58,706 nt of DNA from a virus (IMGVR_UViG_3300042889_000326:1-58706); one strand, 5' to 3'; shown: positions 39,690-48,964, counted from the first letter of the stretch. Notes: generated from the letters alone by a model not told the origin. Translations and numbers: made by a program.

Positions 39690-41065
39690 TGTCCAGAATT
39701 GAAACAACAATCCTCTCTAATCTGTTACATGATGAAGATTATTCCAGAAAGGTAATACCATTCTTAAAGAAAGAATACTTTTCTGATAACATTGAAGCTA
39801 TTGTTGCTGAAGAGATTTTTAAGTTCTTTGAAGTATTTACTAAATTAGCAACACCAGAAATATTATCTATAGAAATATCTAATAGAAGAGATATAAATGA
39901 TTCACAATTAGTAGATGCACATCAGTTGATTGATGCATTAGTACATACTGAAATCAATGCCACATGGTTATTAAATGAGACTGAATCCTTCTGCAAACAA
40001 CGTGCAGTATATCTTGCTATCCTTGACTCTATACAAATCATAGATGGTAAGGATAAACAATATACTCAAGAAGCTATCCCAACACTTTTATCAGATGCAC
40101 TAAGTGTGTGTTTTGATACTAATGTTGGTCATGATTATTTTCATGATTCAGATGAACGATTTGATTTTTATAGAAGAGTTGAAGAAAAGATACCTTTTGA
40201 TATAGAAATTCTCAATAAGATTACAGCAGGTGGATTATCTAGAAAGAGTCTTAACATTCTGTTAGCTGGAACTGGTGTTGGAAAATCTTTAGTAATGTGT
40301 CATTTTGCTGCATCAGCACTATCTCAAGGTAAAAATGTGTTGTACATTACTATGGAAATGGCAGAAGAACGTATTGCAGAACGTATAGATGTTAATTTAC
40401 TAAATCTTGGCATGAATGAGATTAAGACTATTGATAAGAATATTTTTGATAGTCGTATTCAAAAGTTAAGAAAAAAAGCACAAGGAACTTTAATTATTAA
40501 AGAATATCCTACTGCTTCGGCTCATGCTGGTCATTTCAGAGCATTGATAGAAGAGCTGAAATCAAAGAAAGATTTTGCTCCAGATATTATTTTTGTTGAC
40601 TATTTGAATATTTGTGCTTCTCAAAGAATGAAATTTGGTGCTGGTGTTAATAGTTATACCTATGTTAAAGCAATTGCCGAAGAACTGAGGGGATTGGCAG
40701 TTGAATATAATGTTCCTTTAGTTTCTGCTACTCAATCTAATAGAGAAGGTATTAATAGTTCTGATCTAGATTTAACAAACACTTCGGAATCTATAGGTCT
40801 CCCTCAAACATGTGATCTTATGCTTGCGTTGATATCTACAGAAGAGTTAGAAGAGTTGGGGCAGATCATGATTAAGCAGTTAAAGAATCGTTATAATGAT
40901 CCTAGTTATTATAAGAAATTTGTTGTTGGTATTGATAGAAATAAGATGAGAATATTTGATGTTGAGAATAGTGCACAAGAAACTATTGTGATACCACAAG
41001 ATTCTCAATCTCTTATACAAAGAGGTGGTAGGGTAATGCCAGATACATCAGGATTCAAATTCTAA
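39689..41065 (+). CDS. 41: Replicative DNA helicase gp41
   Basis: DnaB-like hexameric 5'-3' helicase. RecA-type core: Walker A LLAGTGVGKSLVMCHFA (~192), YITMEMAEERIAERID (H1a), Walker B DIIFVDYLNICAS (~307), VPLVSATQSNR (~345) and the arginine-finger region YKKFVVGIDRNKMR. 458 residues (T4 gp41 has 475). The gene is intact, although gp41 is a known split-intein host in metagenomic phages. Confidence 0.96.
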   Translation: MSRIETTILSNLLHDEDYSRKVIPFLKKEYFSDNIEAIVAEEIFKFFEVFTKLATPEILSIEISNRRDINDSQLVDAHQLIDALVHTEINATWLLNETESFCKQRAVYLAILDSIQIIDGKDKQYTQEAIPTLLSDALSVCFDTNVGHDYFHDSDERFDFYRRVEEKIPFDIEILNKITAGGLSRKSLNILLAGTGVGKSLVMCHFAASALSQGKNVLYITMEMAEERIAERIDVNLLNLGMNEIKTIDKNIFDSRIQKLRKKAQGTLIIKEYPTASAHAGHFRALIEELKSKKDFAPDIIFVDYLNICASQRMKFGAGVNSYTYVKAIAEELRGLAVEYNVPLVSATQSNREGINSSDLDLTNTSESIGLPQTCDLMLALISTEELEELGQIMIKQLKNRYNDPSYYKKFVVGIDRNKMRIFDVENSAQETIVIPQDSQSLIQRGGRVMPDTSGFKF

Positions 41066-41070
41066 AAATA

Positions 41071-41078
41071 TATAAATA
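41071..41078 (+). promoter_or_regulatory. T4-type late promoter box
   Basis: TATAAATA followed by CTAAATAAC, 38 bases before the next ATG; it switches from replication to late virion genes. Confidence 0.65.
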
Positions 41079-41116
41079 CTAAATAACAAAGAATTATTAA
41101 CCAACAGGAAACTAAC

Positions 41117-42376
41117 ATGTTAGGATTTAAAGAGTATCTAGAAGAAGCAAAAAAAGAGTTACTTACACCAAAAGAACATACACGTTTATATGATTTTTTA
41201 CATCATTTGTCTTCTCCAACTATTTCTGAAAAGGATACATTAGAAGAAGCACATGATGTTGAAACTGTTAAACAAGCTGGGTTGGATAATAAACCAGAAG
41301 GAAATCTATTCCAACATCTTAAGCAAGGGTTCCATGCTGCATTTCCTGAAGGAGAAACTCCAGAAGTAACTAAACAGAAAGCAATAGAATCAAGACAACA
41401 TTTTAGAACTTTTATGACTGAACGTGGTGGTCATGCTAAAAAGAACACATTGCAACTCACCAGTGAGAACGGTAAAACAGTTCTAAGTTCTGGTGCTGGT
41501 ATGCAAACAATTGGTTTAGCATTAGCTCCTCATACTTCTTCGGGCTATAAGCACAATTTGTGCCCTAAAGCTTCAAAAGAATGTGCAGAAAATTGTTTAG
41601 GATTTACTGCTGGTGGTAATAGACAATACCCAGAAGCATCGTTTAGAGCGAAATTATTAAGAACCCAATATGTTGCAGAGCATCCAGAACATGCCGCTAG
41701 ATTATTATCACATGAAATTGGTGAAAATGAAAGATGGACTGATGAAAATAGATCTATTCATAAAAAATCTGGTGAAATTGTTGGTTACCATAATATCAAA
41801 CAAGATAAAGTTAAATCTAGTAAACCTAAAGAAGAAAGTCATGCTTCTGTAGAAACAAAACTTAAATCTGGTGAATATGAGTCTAGAAAAATTAATTCTG
41901 GGTTTAGAGGTAATGTAACTTCTGATTTACCTTATGAAAAGTTAATGCCCCCTGCATATTTTGCCAAGCATAAGAAAACTCAGTTCTATGATTATACTAA
42001 GGTTGCTTCAAGATTGAAGAACCCAAAAGATCTTCCGTCAAATTATGAATTGGCGTTGTCCCATACAGGAACAGGACATATTGAGAGTAATGATAAGCAA
42101 GCTATTGAACATTTAGAACGGGGTGGTGTTGTTGCTATGGTTCATCAAAAAAGCAAAGTAATACCAACTCATGTTGAAGATGTTAAAACAGGAAAGCAAT
42201 ATCCAGTTGTTAATGGTGATAATGATGATAATGTTTATGACAGACATAGAGGTGCTGATATTCCAAAAACACAAGGCGTTGTTTCTGGTCTAAAGCTGAA
42301 GGGTGTTTCTAATGCTGCTGCAGGGCATTTTGCTAATCCAGTTGATGTAGATGGAATTATCCGTATAAATAAGTAA
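41117..42376 (+). CDS. GP88/DUF-type phage protein, late-expressed
   Basis: 419 residues. The core (GMQTIGLALAPHTSSG, then NLCPKASKECAENCLGFTAG with three Cys, EASFRAKLLRTQYVAEHPEH, KKTQFYDYTKVASRL, VVNGDNDDNVYDRHRG) matches a widespread phage family sometimes called gene product 88, with a likely metal-binding Cys cluster. The N-terminal MLGFKEYLEEAKKE resembles leader segments of virion-internal proteins in related phages, and a late promoter precedes it, so packaging into the head is plausible. The biochemical function is unknown. Confidence 0.65.
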   Translation: MLGFKEYLEEAKKELLTPKEHTRLYDFLHHLSSPTISEKDTLEEAHDVETVKQAGLDNKPEGNLFQHLKQGFHAAFPEGETPEVTKQKAIESRQHFRTFMTERGGHAKKNTLQLTSENGKTVLSSGAGMQTIGLALAPHTSSGYKHNLCPKASKECAENCLGFTAGGNRQYPEASFRAKLLRTQYVAEHPEHAARLLSHEIGENERWTDENRSIHKKSGEIVGYHNIKQDKVKSSKPKEESHASVETKLKSGEYESRKINSGFRGNVTSDLPYEKLMPPAYFAKHKKTQFYDYTKVASRLKNPKDLPSNYELALSHTGTGHIESNDKQAIEHLERGGVVAMVHQKSKVIPTHVEDVKTGKQYPVVNGDNDDNVYDRHRGADIPKTQGVVSGLKLKGVSNAAAGHFANPVDVDGIIRINK

Positions 42377-42384
42377 CAATCCAA

Positions 42385-42414
42385 AGCCTAGTCAACTGAT
42401 TGATTAGGCTTTTT
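42385..42414 (+). terminator. Rho-independent terminator
   Basis: AGCCTAGTCAA-CTGA-TTGATTAGGCT, an 11-bp stem with one G-T, then T residues. Confidence 0.92.
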
Positions 42415-42436
42415 CTTCCTACACCATGAGTACATT

Positions 42437-43933
42437 ATGAATACATGTCCAAGTTGTAATTCCTTATCTGTCATAAAAAAAGGCAAAGATTTTGCTAAGG
42501 GTATTGTAAAGCAAAGATACAAATGCAAATCCTGTGAAGTAAATTTCTATATAGAAGATCTCCCAATTCAAGAACTACCTTCTGAAGTATCACATGCTGG
42601 GAAGTGGGTAATCACTACTGCTATTAATGATACAGAAACTAATTATGAATTCTTAGAAACTCTATTAGAATATTGTGAAAGAAATTCTGCAAAACTATTA
42701 ATAGTTCCAATAAAATATAAGAATGATAATGAGGATTATACATGGGATTCAAACCTATTACAATACTTCATTTCTGAAAATACATTATTACTTAGTAATC
42801 TTCAACTATTAGCAGGTATTAACGTATCCCCAACTGTTGTTAATCCACTAACAAGTTTTGAAACTTTCAGCAAAGGCAAATCATTAATAATCCCACACCC
42901 TCAGATTATGATGAAATGTATTGCCGTGAATCATATAGAAAAGAGTGCTATACTTCATACTACTGGTTGTGTATCTTTACCAAATTATACACAAACTAAA
43001 TCTGGGGAACGTGCTAATATTTCACATGCATTTTCAGCAATTGTTATTGAAGAAGATTCAGAAATTGATGATTTTCATATTAGAGTTTTAAATTCTGATG
43101 ATTTTGGTGGTTTTCATGATATCAATCGGTACTACTTCGGCAACACAATGGAATTTTCTAAAACAGTTCCTGCTATAGTAATTGGTGATGAGCATGTTGT
43201 TCATATGGATGAAGAAGTAAAATGCGCAACTTTTACTAATGAAGATAGTATTATTTCTGTTTTAAACCCAGAATATATTGTTAGACATGATGTATTAGAT
43301 TTCTATTCCTCTAATCATCACCATAGACATAATTTCCTATTACAGTATAAGAAGTTTAATGATAACACAAATAGAGTAGAAGATGAATTATGTGATACCA
43401 TTGATTACTTGTTAAGAACAACCCCACTTGATTCTAAAAGTTTAATAGTTTCATCTAACCATAATGATCATTTGACAAGATGGCTTCAGGATTGTAATCC
43501 AAAATCAGAACCTTGGAATGCAAAATTCTATCATGGTTTGATGTATCTTATGTTAGATGATATTGATGATGGGAATTCTCACATACCATTTCAGCTTTGG
43601 TATAAAGAAAACTATGATATTGATAGGATTGAATTCATTAAAGAATCAGAATCATTTTTGATACGAGGTATTGAAGTAGCATTACATGGGCATTCTGGTA
43701 CAAATGGTTCAAGAGGATCTGCAACACAATTTAGTAAACTTGGGATGAAAACTATTATTGGTCACAGTCATACACCACAAATTGTCGGAGATTGTTTTCA
43801 AGTGGGTCATTCGTGTAAAGATAAAATGGGATATAATCAAGGACCATCTAGCTGGAATAATGCTCATTGTATTATCCATGAAGATGGTTCACGACAAATG
43901 ATTTTCATAAAGAAAGGTAAGTGGAAATTATAA
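42437..43933 (+). CDS. Zinc-ribbon metallophosphoesterase, T5 A1-like
   Basis: 498 residues. CPSCNSLSVIKKGK and RYKCKSCEVNFY form an N-terminal zinc ribbon. The body contains a calcineurin-like pattern: VALHGHSGTNGSRGSATQF (~420), then TIIGHSHTPQIVGD (~445), with SSNHNDHLTRWLQDC (~338). This resembles phage T5 A1, needed for second-step DNA transfer and host DNA degradation, and its homologues in myoviruses. It may be a DNase or regulator; similarity is motif-level only. No promoter of its own is evident after the terminator. Confidence 0.65.
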   Translation: MNTCPSCNSLSVIKKGKDFAKGIVKQRYKCKSCEVNFYIEDLPIQELPSEVSHAGKWVITTAINDTETNYEFLETLLEYCERNSAKLLIVPIKYKNDNEDYTWDSNLLQYFISENTLLLSNLQLLAGINVSPTVVNPLTSFETFSKGKSLIIPHPQIMMKCIAVNHIEKSAILHTTGCVSLPNYTQTKSGERANISHAFSAIVIEEDSEIDDFHIRVLNSDDFGGFHDINRYYFGNTMEFSKTVPAIVIGDEHVVHMDEEVKCATFTNEDSIISVLNPEYIVRHDVLDFYSSNHHHRHNFLLQYKKFNDNTNRVEDELCDTIDYLLRTTPLDSKSLIVSSNHNDHLTRWLQDCNPKSEPWNAKFYHGLMYLMLDDIDDGNSHIPFQLWYKENYDIDRIEFIKESESFLIRGIEVALHGHSGTNGSRGSATQFSKLGMKTIIGHSHTPQIVGDCFQVGHSCKDKMGYNQGPSSWNNAHCIIHEDGSRQMIFIKKGKWKL

Positions 43934-43957
43934 TCTTAAACCGCCAATTATTAATTT

Positions 43958-43966
43958 TGATAAATA
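43958..43966 (+). promoter_or_regulatory. Late promoter box
   Basis: TGATAAATA in the context TTAATTTTGATAAATATA, identical over that span to the box at 5408. It precedes two virion-type genes. Confidence 0.6.
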
Positions 43967-43996
43967 TACTATATTAACTTAATAATTGGCACACAG

Positions 43997-44728
43997 ATGA
44001 ATATTAGAGAACAATATATGAAAGGAAATATTTTCAATATTGGAGATACTGTTTTATTTAACAATCAAGAATTTACAATTAAAGAACGTGGCACTAATTA
44101 TTTATTTTTAGAAGATGCCTTCGGAAATCAAACCAAAAAATGGTTACAGGATGTTAAACCTATGGATAAGTATACTACAGAAAGTGATTCTACTAACACT
44201 CAACTTAGACGTTTGAAGATTAAGTATAAGGAAGAACAAGAACCTGATGATGATAAAGATGATGAAATTACAGACACAGACATTGATAAAATGGCATCTT
44301 CCGTAGATAGTTTAGAAGACATTGTTGATGCGTATGATGACGATGAACTCCATATTGTTGACCATGAAGGGAATCATGTATCAGATTTAAAAGAAGAACT
44401 TATACTTGAAGTTTTATCAAGGCAAGAAAGAATTAGAGCAAGTATACGATTTGCACAAACTGCTGGGAAACGTGAGCGTAGAATGAAAATTGCTTTACAT
44501 ACTAGATCTTCTCCAAAAAAGATAAACCGTAGAGCTAGAGTTATGGCAGAAAAGATTTTAAAAATGAGGATAATCAAGAAACCTTTAGCTGATTTAACTC
44601 TCCCAGAAAAAGAAAGATTAGAGAAAATTTTACATACAAAAAAAGACATTGTACGAAAACTAGCATTAAAGTTAGCCCCTAAAATAAAAGCAATTGAAAA
44701 TAAAAGACTACACCCAAGAGGAAAATGA
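43997..44728 (+). CDS. Conserved virion-associated basic protein
   Basis: 243 residues: an N-terminal beta domain (IFNIGDTVLFNNQEFTIKERG), an acidic middle (~75-110) and a highly basic C-terminal half with the family signature SRQERIRASIRFAQTAGKRE, KIALHTRSSPKKINRRARVM, MRIIKKPLADLTLPEKERLE. This basic motif recurs in virion proteins of many marine T4-like phages. A DNA-contacting internal head protein is inferred. Confidence 0.65.
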   Translation: MNIREQYMKGNIFNIGDTVLFNNQEFTIKERGTNYLFLEDAFGNQTKKWLQDVKPMDKYTTESDSTNTQLRRLKIKYKEEQEPDDDKDDEITDTDIDKMASSVDSLEDIVDAYDDDELHIVDHEGNHVSDLKEELILEVLSRQERIRASIRFAQTAGKRERRMKIALHTRSSPKKINRRARVMAEKILKMRIIKKPLADLTLPEKERLEKILHTKKDIVRKLALKLAPKIKAIENKRLHPRGK

Positions 44729-44729
44729 T

Positions 44730-45452
44730 ATGACAACTGAACAAATGGAAGCGATGAAAGCTATTCAAGACTCATATCTTGAAATGCAGGAAGCATCAAC
44801 GGGTAGAGAAGCACTAGCTGCAGCAGCAAAAAAGAAAGGTTTTGGTACTGCTGAAAGGGAAGCAGAACTTCTTAAACAGCAAGAAGAAATGAAAGCAAGA
44901 CATGCAAAAGCAGATACTGATTATGAAACTAGATATGGCAAAAAACCTTCTGTATGTGAAGAAACAGATCTTGAAGAAAAAGCATTAACACCTGCTGATG
45001 TTAGACAAAAAGAAAAAGTTGTAAAGGGTATGAAGAAAAAACTTGCTGATTTCAAAGCTAAATATGGTGAAAGAGCAAAAGGTGTTATGTATGCTACTGC
45101 TACTAAAATTGCTCAAAAGATGCCTGATGTTAATGAAGAAGCTGAACTAGAAGAAGCTATGACACCTATTGAAAGTGCTGTTCAAGCTCATAACTATAAC
45201 ATATATGCTAGAGAAAAAGGTACTGATTCAGAAAGTGGTAAACAATTATTCTCTATGGGCAAAGCAATTCTACCTGTATCTGGAAAAGATATTCCAGTCG
45301 GTAAAGAACCAGAAGGATATTATAGAGATAAAGCAACTGGTAAGATTTTAAAATCTGAAACACCAGAAGAAACATCTACAAGAACTGGACAAGAATCTGA
45401 CGCTTTAACTAAAGCAATGGGATATGGTAAAGGTCGCTATCAAGGCGATTGA
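44730..45452 (+). CDS. Alanine/lysine-rich late protein
   Basis: 240 residues from ATG 44730, one base after the previous stop. Rich in Lys, Glu and Ala with coiled-coil potential in ~25-75 and a helix ADFKAKYGERAKGVMYATAT (~110) seen in prohead-associated proteins of related phages. LExE sites could be gp21 cleavage points (for example DLEEKA, EAELEEA). Probably a packaged head protein; function is not established. Confidence 0.5.
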   Translation: MTTEQMEAMKAIQDSYLEMQEASTGREALAAAAKKKGFGTAEREAELLKQQEEMKARHAKADTDYETRYGKKPSVCEETDLEEKALTPADVRQKEKVVKGMKKKLADFKAKYGERAKGVMYATATKIAQKMPDVNEEAELEEAMTPIESAVQAHNYNIYAREKGTDSESGKQLFSMGKAILPVSGKDIPVGKEPEGYYRDKATGKILKSETPEETSTRTGQESDALTKAMGYGKGRYQGD

Positions 45453-45497
45453 ATTTACTAATAAATAACTAATAAACTTAATAAAAGGAATAAGAAA

Positions 45498-46064
45498 ATG
45501 GCATTATGGTCAAATACAGATGTTAATGGAAGTAAACCAAAATGGATCGCAACTGCTGATCTGCCGTTTACTTTTTTTGTAGACGAAACTGAAGGAGCTA
45601 AAAAAGCTAACAAAGACAAAGGCATTAATGGTGCAGGTTGGTGGGATATCAGAGAATACAAAGATAGTGTTGGTTCAACACGTTATAAAACTATTTTATT
45701 AGTTGCTATGTCTACTCCTGCTGCTACATCTGGTGATGCGGCTGATGATGTTACGGTTGCTGATATTGAAGCAGTTATTACAATTGGTACCCAACCAACT
45801 GCACAAAATACTTCAGGTGGTTCTGCAACATTCTCAGTGGTCGCAACAGTTGCTCCATCTGGAACAGTTACATATCAATGGCAAAAAGCAGTGTCTTCTG
45901 CTAATACTAAGTTTGCAAATGTTGTCGGTCAAACAGCTTCTTCTATTATATTAGCTGGTCAACTAGCTGGTAATACTGGCGATAGATATCGAGTTGTCAT
46001 ATCATCTACAACTGGTGCAGTGAAAGTTAATTCTAATGCAGTGATTCTAACATTCGTTTCTTAA
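45498..46064 (+). CDS. Ig-like domain virion decoration protein
   Basis: 188 residues. The N-terminal ~75 (MALWSNTDVNGSKPKWIATA, then FFVDETEGAKKANKDKGINGAGWWDI) is a conserved virion module. The C-terminal ~90 is an Ig-like domain: ITIGTQPTAQNTSGGSATFSV, TYQWQKA with the core Trp, and GDRYRVVISS. Display of such domains on capsids (as in T4 Hoc) is thought to aid weak attachment to surfaces or glycans. AATAAATAA upstream (45459) may be a weak late box. Confidence 0.75.
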   Translation: MALWSNTDVNGSKPKWIATADLPFTFFVDETEGAKKANKDKGINGAGWWDIREYKDSVGSTRYKTILLVAMSTPAATSGDAADDVTVADIEAVITIGTQPTAQNTSGGSATFSVVATVAPSGTVTYQWQKAVSSANTKFANVVGQTASSIILAGQLAGNTGDRYRVVISSTTGAVKVNSNAVILTFVS

Positions 46065-46067
46065 TAT

Positions 46068-46412
46068 ATGATTTTAACCTCTGAGAATTTTCTGCAGTTT
46101 GCTATGAACTGCTATGAAAATCCTCAGTGTTTTAACATCAAAGAGTTTGAAAATGACCTCAACAGATTTGATTATTTAAAGAAATTATTGAATAGATACA
46201 AATCTTTTGGGGAATTGAGAGAACGATTAATCCTCAATCATATTATAGTGATATATAATGTTTTTGGGGATTCTGCTACAGATATGATTTTGTTTAAATT
46301 ACCGGAACATAAAAGTTCTTTAATCACATTTATGATTTATCTTAATAGGATACCAGAAGATGTGGTTCATGAATTAGATGAAACAATAATAGAAGTACTT
46401 AGGAAAATATAA
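46068..46412 (+). CDS. Conserved T4-like hypothetical protein
   Basis: 114 residues, helical: NRYKSFGELRERLILNHIIV, YNVFGDSATDMILFKLPEH, FMIYLNRIPEDV. The pattern LILNHIIVIYNVFGDSAT is conserved in marine T4-like phages. Function is unknown. The stop overlaps the next start. Confidence 0.65.
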   Translation: MILTSENFLQFAMNCYENPQCFNIKEFENDLNRFDYLKKLLNRYKSFGELRERLILNHIIVIYNVFGDSATDMILFKLPEHKSSLITFMIYLNRIPEDVVHELDETIIEVLRKI

Positions 46413-46903
46413 TGTCTCGTATAATAGATAATGTTATAGCTTACAAAATACTTCGTATGCTTGTAACTCCTTTTGATAAAACTGATGCCTATAAACTTGG
46501 TATCATAGATGCTAAAGGAAAAGTTTTAAAAAAACCTAAAGATTTAGAAACAGAAAAAGAAAAGGAATCTTATGATTATCTACATAGATTGGTTTTTAAT
46601 CTTAAACGTCTTATAAATAAGTTACCTGGTGGTGAAAACTACACTAAGAATCTTGTGGCTGCATATTTCTTAATACGAGAATCATATGAGACATATAATA
46701 CTCATGAGGTTGAAGAAAGATTTCACACACTAAGAGAAACTTTAACTACCAACAATCTGATTCTTGTAGAAGAAGAAATTATAGTTAAAAGGTTTCTTGA
46801 AGATATTACAAATGTCACAACAGGAATTGCAAACCCAGAGCTTCCATTATTTAAGAAAAAAAACACAAATAAAGTTAAATCATTTATTATCAAAAGGAAA
46901 TAG
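46412..46903 (+). CDS. Conserved T4-like hypothetical protein
   Basis: 163 residues. LVTPFDKTDAYKLGIIDAKG, LHRLVFNLKRLINKLPGG are strongly patterned and recur beside the preceding gene in related phages, suggesting a functional pair. It is basic at the C-terminus (KVKSFIIKRK). A DNA packaging or virion role is conceivable from position; unproven. Confidence 0.65.
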   Translation: MSRIIDNVIAYKILRMLVTPFDKTDAYKLGIIDAKGKVLKKPKDLETEKEKESYDYLHRLVFNLKRLINKLPGGENYTKNLVAAYFLIRESYETYNTHEVEERFHTLRETLTTNNLILVEEEIIVKRFLEDITNVTTGIANPELPLFKKKNTNKVKSFIIKRK

Positions 46904-46906
46904 GGT

Positions 46907-47500
46907 ATGTTTTTCCTAACTCTGATACCAGAATGGTTATTCTATACATCAGCATTTGCGGGTGTGATAGGAACAGCTTTAGTTATGGTATTTGGAGGAA
47001 TGATACCCATACAATATAAGTTAGGAATACAAATAATATCTGTATTCTTATTGGCTATTGGTTTGTTCTTTATTGGTGCAATTTCTAATGAAGAAAAATG
47101 GCAACTGAAAGTTAAAGAAATGGAAGTAAAAGTAGCAAAACAAGAAGTTGCTGCTGCTGAAATGACAACTGAAATTATCACTAAATATGTAGACCGTGTT
47201 AAAATTGTTGAAGGAAAAACCCATGAGATTATTAAGAAAGTTCCAGTATACATCACTAAAGAATCTGATGATAAGTGTACTATTAATAATGGGTTTGTCA
47301 GCGTGTTCAACAGTAGTGCCAGTCAAACCAAAATTCCCAACACCACCAGAGATGTTAATGAGACAGCCTCCAATGTTAAACTCTCTACCGTTGCAACAAC
47401 AATTACCGAAAACTACGGAACCTATTATCAAGTAGCTGAACAGTTAAAATCTCTACAAGATTGGATTACACAACAAAAGGATTTAGATGATGGAAAATAA
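46907..47500 (+). CDS. Inner-membrane spanin-like protein (Rz)
   Basis: 197 residues. Two hydrophobic segments (FYTSAFAGVIGTALVMVFGG ~12-31 and IQIISVFLLAIGLFFIGAIS ~39-59), then a periplasmic coiled coil (~60-115, EVKVAKQEVAAAEMTTEI). A small Pro-rich lipoprotein gene is nested in another frame (47223-47435), the hallmark of Rz/Rz1 spanin pairs that fuse inner and outer membranes at lysis. Two membrane segments are unusual for Rz, which normally has one signal anchor. Confidence 0.72.
   Translation: MFFLTLIPEWLFYTSAFAGVIGTALVMVFGGMIPIQYKLGIQIISVFLLAIGLFFIGAISNEEKWQLKVKEMEVKVAKQEVAAAEMTTEIITKYVDRVKIVEGKTHEIIKKVPVYITKESDDKCTINNGFVSVFNSSASQTKIPNTTRDVNETASNVKLSTVATTITENYGTYYQVAEQLKSLQDWITQQKDLDDGK
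47223..47435 (+). CDS. Outer-membrane spanin lipoprotein (Rz1), nested gene
   Basis: 70 residues wholly inside the Rz-like gene in another frame. A start at ATG 47223 has AAGGA 8 bases upstream; ATG 47268 is an alternative. NLMISVLLIMGLSAC is a lipoprotein signal with lipobox LSAC, and the mature part is short and Pro-rich (VVPVKPKFPTPPEMLMRQPP). Lipobox, length, proline content and nesting together fit Rz1. Confidence 0.8.
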   Translation: MRLLRKFQYTSLKNLMISVLLIMGLSACSTVVPVKPKFPTPPEMLMRQPPMLNSLPLQQQLPKTTEPIIK

Positions 47501-47891
47501 TGTACTTGTTGAGGTAGCAGTCCTTCAAGCGGTAGTTTATAAAATAGATAACACTGTAGCAGAAATAGCAAAATCATCAACAGATATTATTAGACTTTTA
47601 GCTGTTCATGACTCTAGGATTAATAACTTGGAACTAGGAAATAAAGAGACAATTACCGATGTAAGGGATCTGTACAAGAAGATGAGTGAAAATACAAAGG
47701 AAATCTTGGAAAAGATAGATGATATGGAAGGTCGTATAGAAGATAAACTCAAAGAACATACCGATAAATCTTCTGTTCAACATAAAGTTATTTCTGATAG
47801 ATTAACTGTTCTAGAAAACTGGAGGTGGTTGATAGTCGGTGGTGCAATTGCGTTAGGCTTCCTATTAGACCATTTAGAGTTTTTTAAATAG
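47490..47891 (+). CDS. XhlA-like coiled-coil membrane protein, possible lysis accessory
   Basis: 133 residues: a soluble coiled coil (~1-105) followed by one C-terminal transmembrane helix (WRWLIVGGAIALGFLLDHLEF). This layout matches haemolysin XhlA-type proteins found next to holins. It overlaps the Rz-like gene by 11 bases, so it is part of the lysis module; no endolysin is in the window. ATG 47487 is an alternative start. Confidence 0.65.
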   Translation: MENNVLVEVAVLQAVVYKIDNTVAEIAKSSTDIIRLLAVHDSRINNLELGNKETITDVRDLYKKMSENTKEILEKIDDMEGRIEDKLKEHTDKSSVQHKVISDRLTVLENWRWLIVGGAIALGFLLDHLEFFK

Positions 47892-47892
47892 C

Positions 47893-47921
47893 TTTACAAA
47901 CCCAAACCTCTGGTATATAAT
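47893..47921 (+). promoter_or_regulatory. Host-type promoter for primase operon
   Basis: TTTACA (47893-47898), 17 bases, TATAAT (47916-47921), restarting early-type transcription after the lysis genes. Confidence 0.8.
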
Positions 47922-47944
47922 AATGTTTTATTATGGAGGTTTTT

Positions 47945-48964
47945 ATGAGTATGTCATATTATGTTGATGTAAAATACGCATCAATGATTTCTAGCAGAGT
48001 CCGCAATTTCAAAAGACAAAATGATAAAACATGGAACTTTAGTTGTCCATATTGCGGAGATTCAGTAAGAACAAAAAGCAAAGCACGAGGTTACATCTAT
48101 TCCAAAAAAGGAACTCTCCTTTATAGATGTCATAACTGTAATGTTGGTACGACTTTTGCAAAATTATTAGAGTTTCTAGATCCAAACATGTATTCAGAAT
48201 ATGTGATGGAGAAGTACAAATCTAATTGTACCCACAATCATACCCCCAAATTAACACCAACTCTTTTACCTGCTAAACCTATAAAGACATCTGCTTTAGA
48301 TGATTTACAGAGGATGTCTGATCTTGCTGAAGATCATCCTGCATTGTCATATATAAAGAAACGGTTGATTCCAAAAAAATATTTGAAACTTTTATACTTC
48401 TGTCCAAAATATAAACAGTGGGCAAATAAACATTATAAAGAATCTGATAAGAAAATTGAAAATGATATCCCACGATTGGTCATTCCACACTATAATCAAA
48501 AGAAAGAACTTATTGGATGGGCTGGCAGGGCATTTGGAAAAGAAACACTTAGATATCACAATGTAAAATTAGGTGATGAACAACTTCTATATGGTTTAGA
48601 AAGAGTAGATATTAATAAAACTATATATGTTACAGAAGGACAATTTGATTCTCTATTCATAGATAATTGTATATCAGCTTCTGGTGTTTCCGCATTTGAT
48701 TCAGAATTTATGCAACAACATAAAGACATGATAGTATTGATAATTGATAATGAACCAAGAAATATTAATATAGTAAAAAGTATTGAGAAATATATAAACT
48801 TATGCTATAGTGTGTGTTTATTCCCAAATACTGTGATAGAGAAAGATATAAATGAAATGATACTTGCAGGTTATACACAAGAAAATATTCAAACCTTGAT
48901 AACTAATAATACAGTATCAGGTCTTGAAGCAAAAATGAAATTTACACAATGGAGAAAAATATGA
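47945..48964 (+). CDS. 61: DNA primase gp61
   Basis: 339 residues from ATG 47945 (GGAGG 5 bases upstream). N-terminal zinc-binding domain CPYCGDSVRTKSKARGY with CHNC (~35-70) recognises priming sites; the catalytic TOPRIM core shows YVTEGQFDSLFID (~230) and VLIIDNEPRN (~263). It works with gp41 as the primosome. The stop overlaps the MazG start (ATGA). Confidence 0.93.
   Translation: MSMSYYVDVKYASMISSRVRNFKRQNDKTWNFSCPYCGDSVRTKSKARGYIYSKKGTLLYRCHNCNVGTTFAKLLEFLDPNMYSEYVMEKYKSNCTHNHTPKLTPTLLPAKPIKTSALDDLQRMSDLAEDHPALSYIKKRLIPKKYLKLLYFCPKYKQWANKHYKESDKKIENDIPRLVIPHYNQKKELIGWAGRAFGKETLRYHNVKLGDEQLLYGLERVDINKTIYVTEGQFDSLFIDNCISASGVSAFDSEFMQQHKDMIVLIIDNEPRNINIVKSIEKYINLCYSVCLFPNTVIEKDINEMILAGYTQENIQTLITNNTVSGLEAKMKFTQWRKI

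Noticed and set aside
44374-44736. 120-codon minus-strand open frame opposite the basic virion protein
   Set aside because: It mirrors a Lys/Arg-rich gene and has no family features or ribosome binding site.
46942-47431. Two minus-strand frames (122 and 127 codons) opposite the spanin genes
   Set aside because: The region already carries two sense frames with clear signals. The antisense frames arise from codon constraints and show no recognisable motifs.
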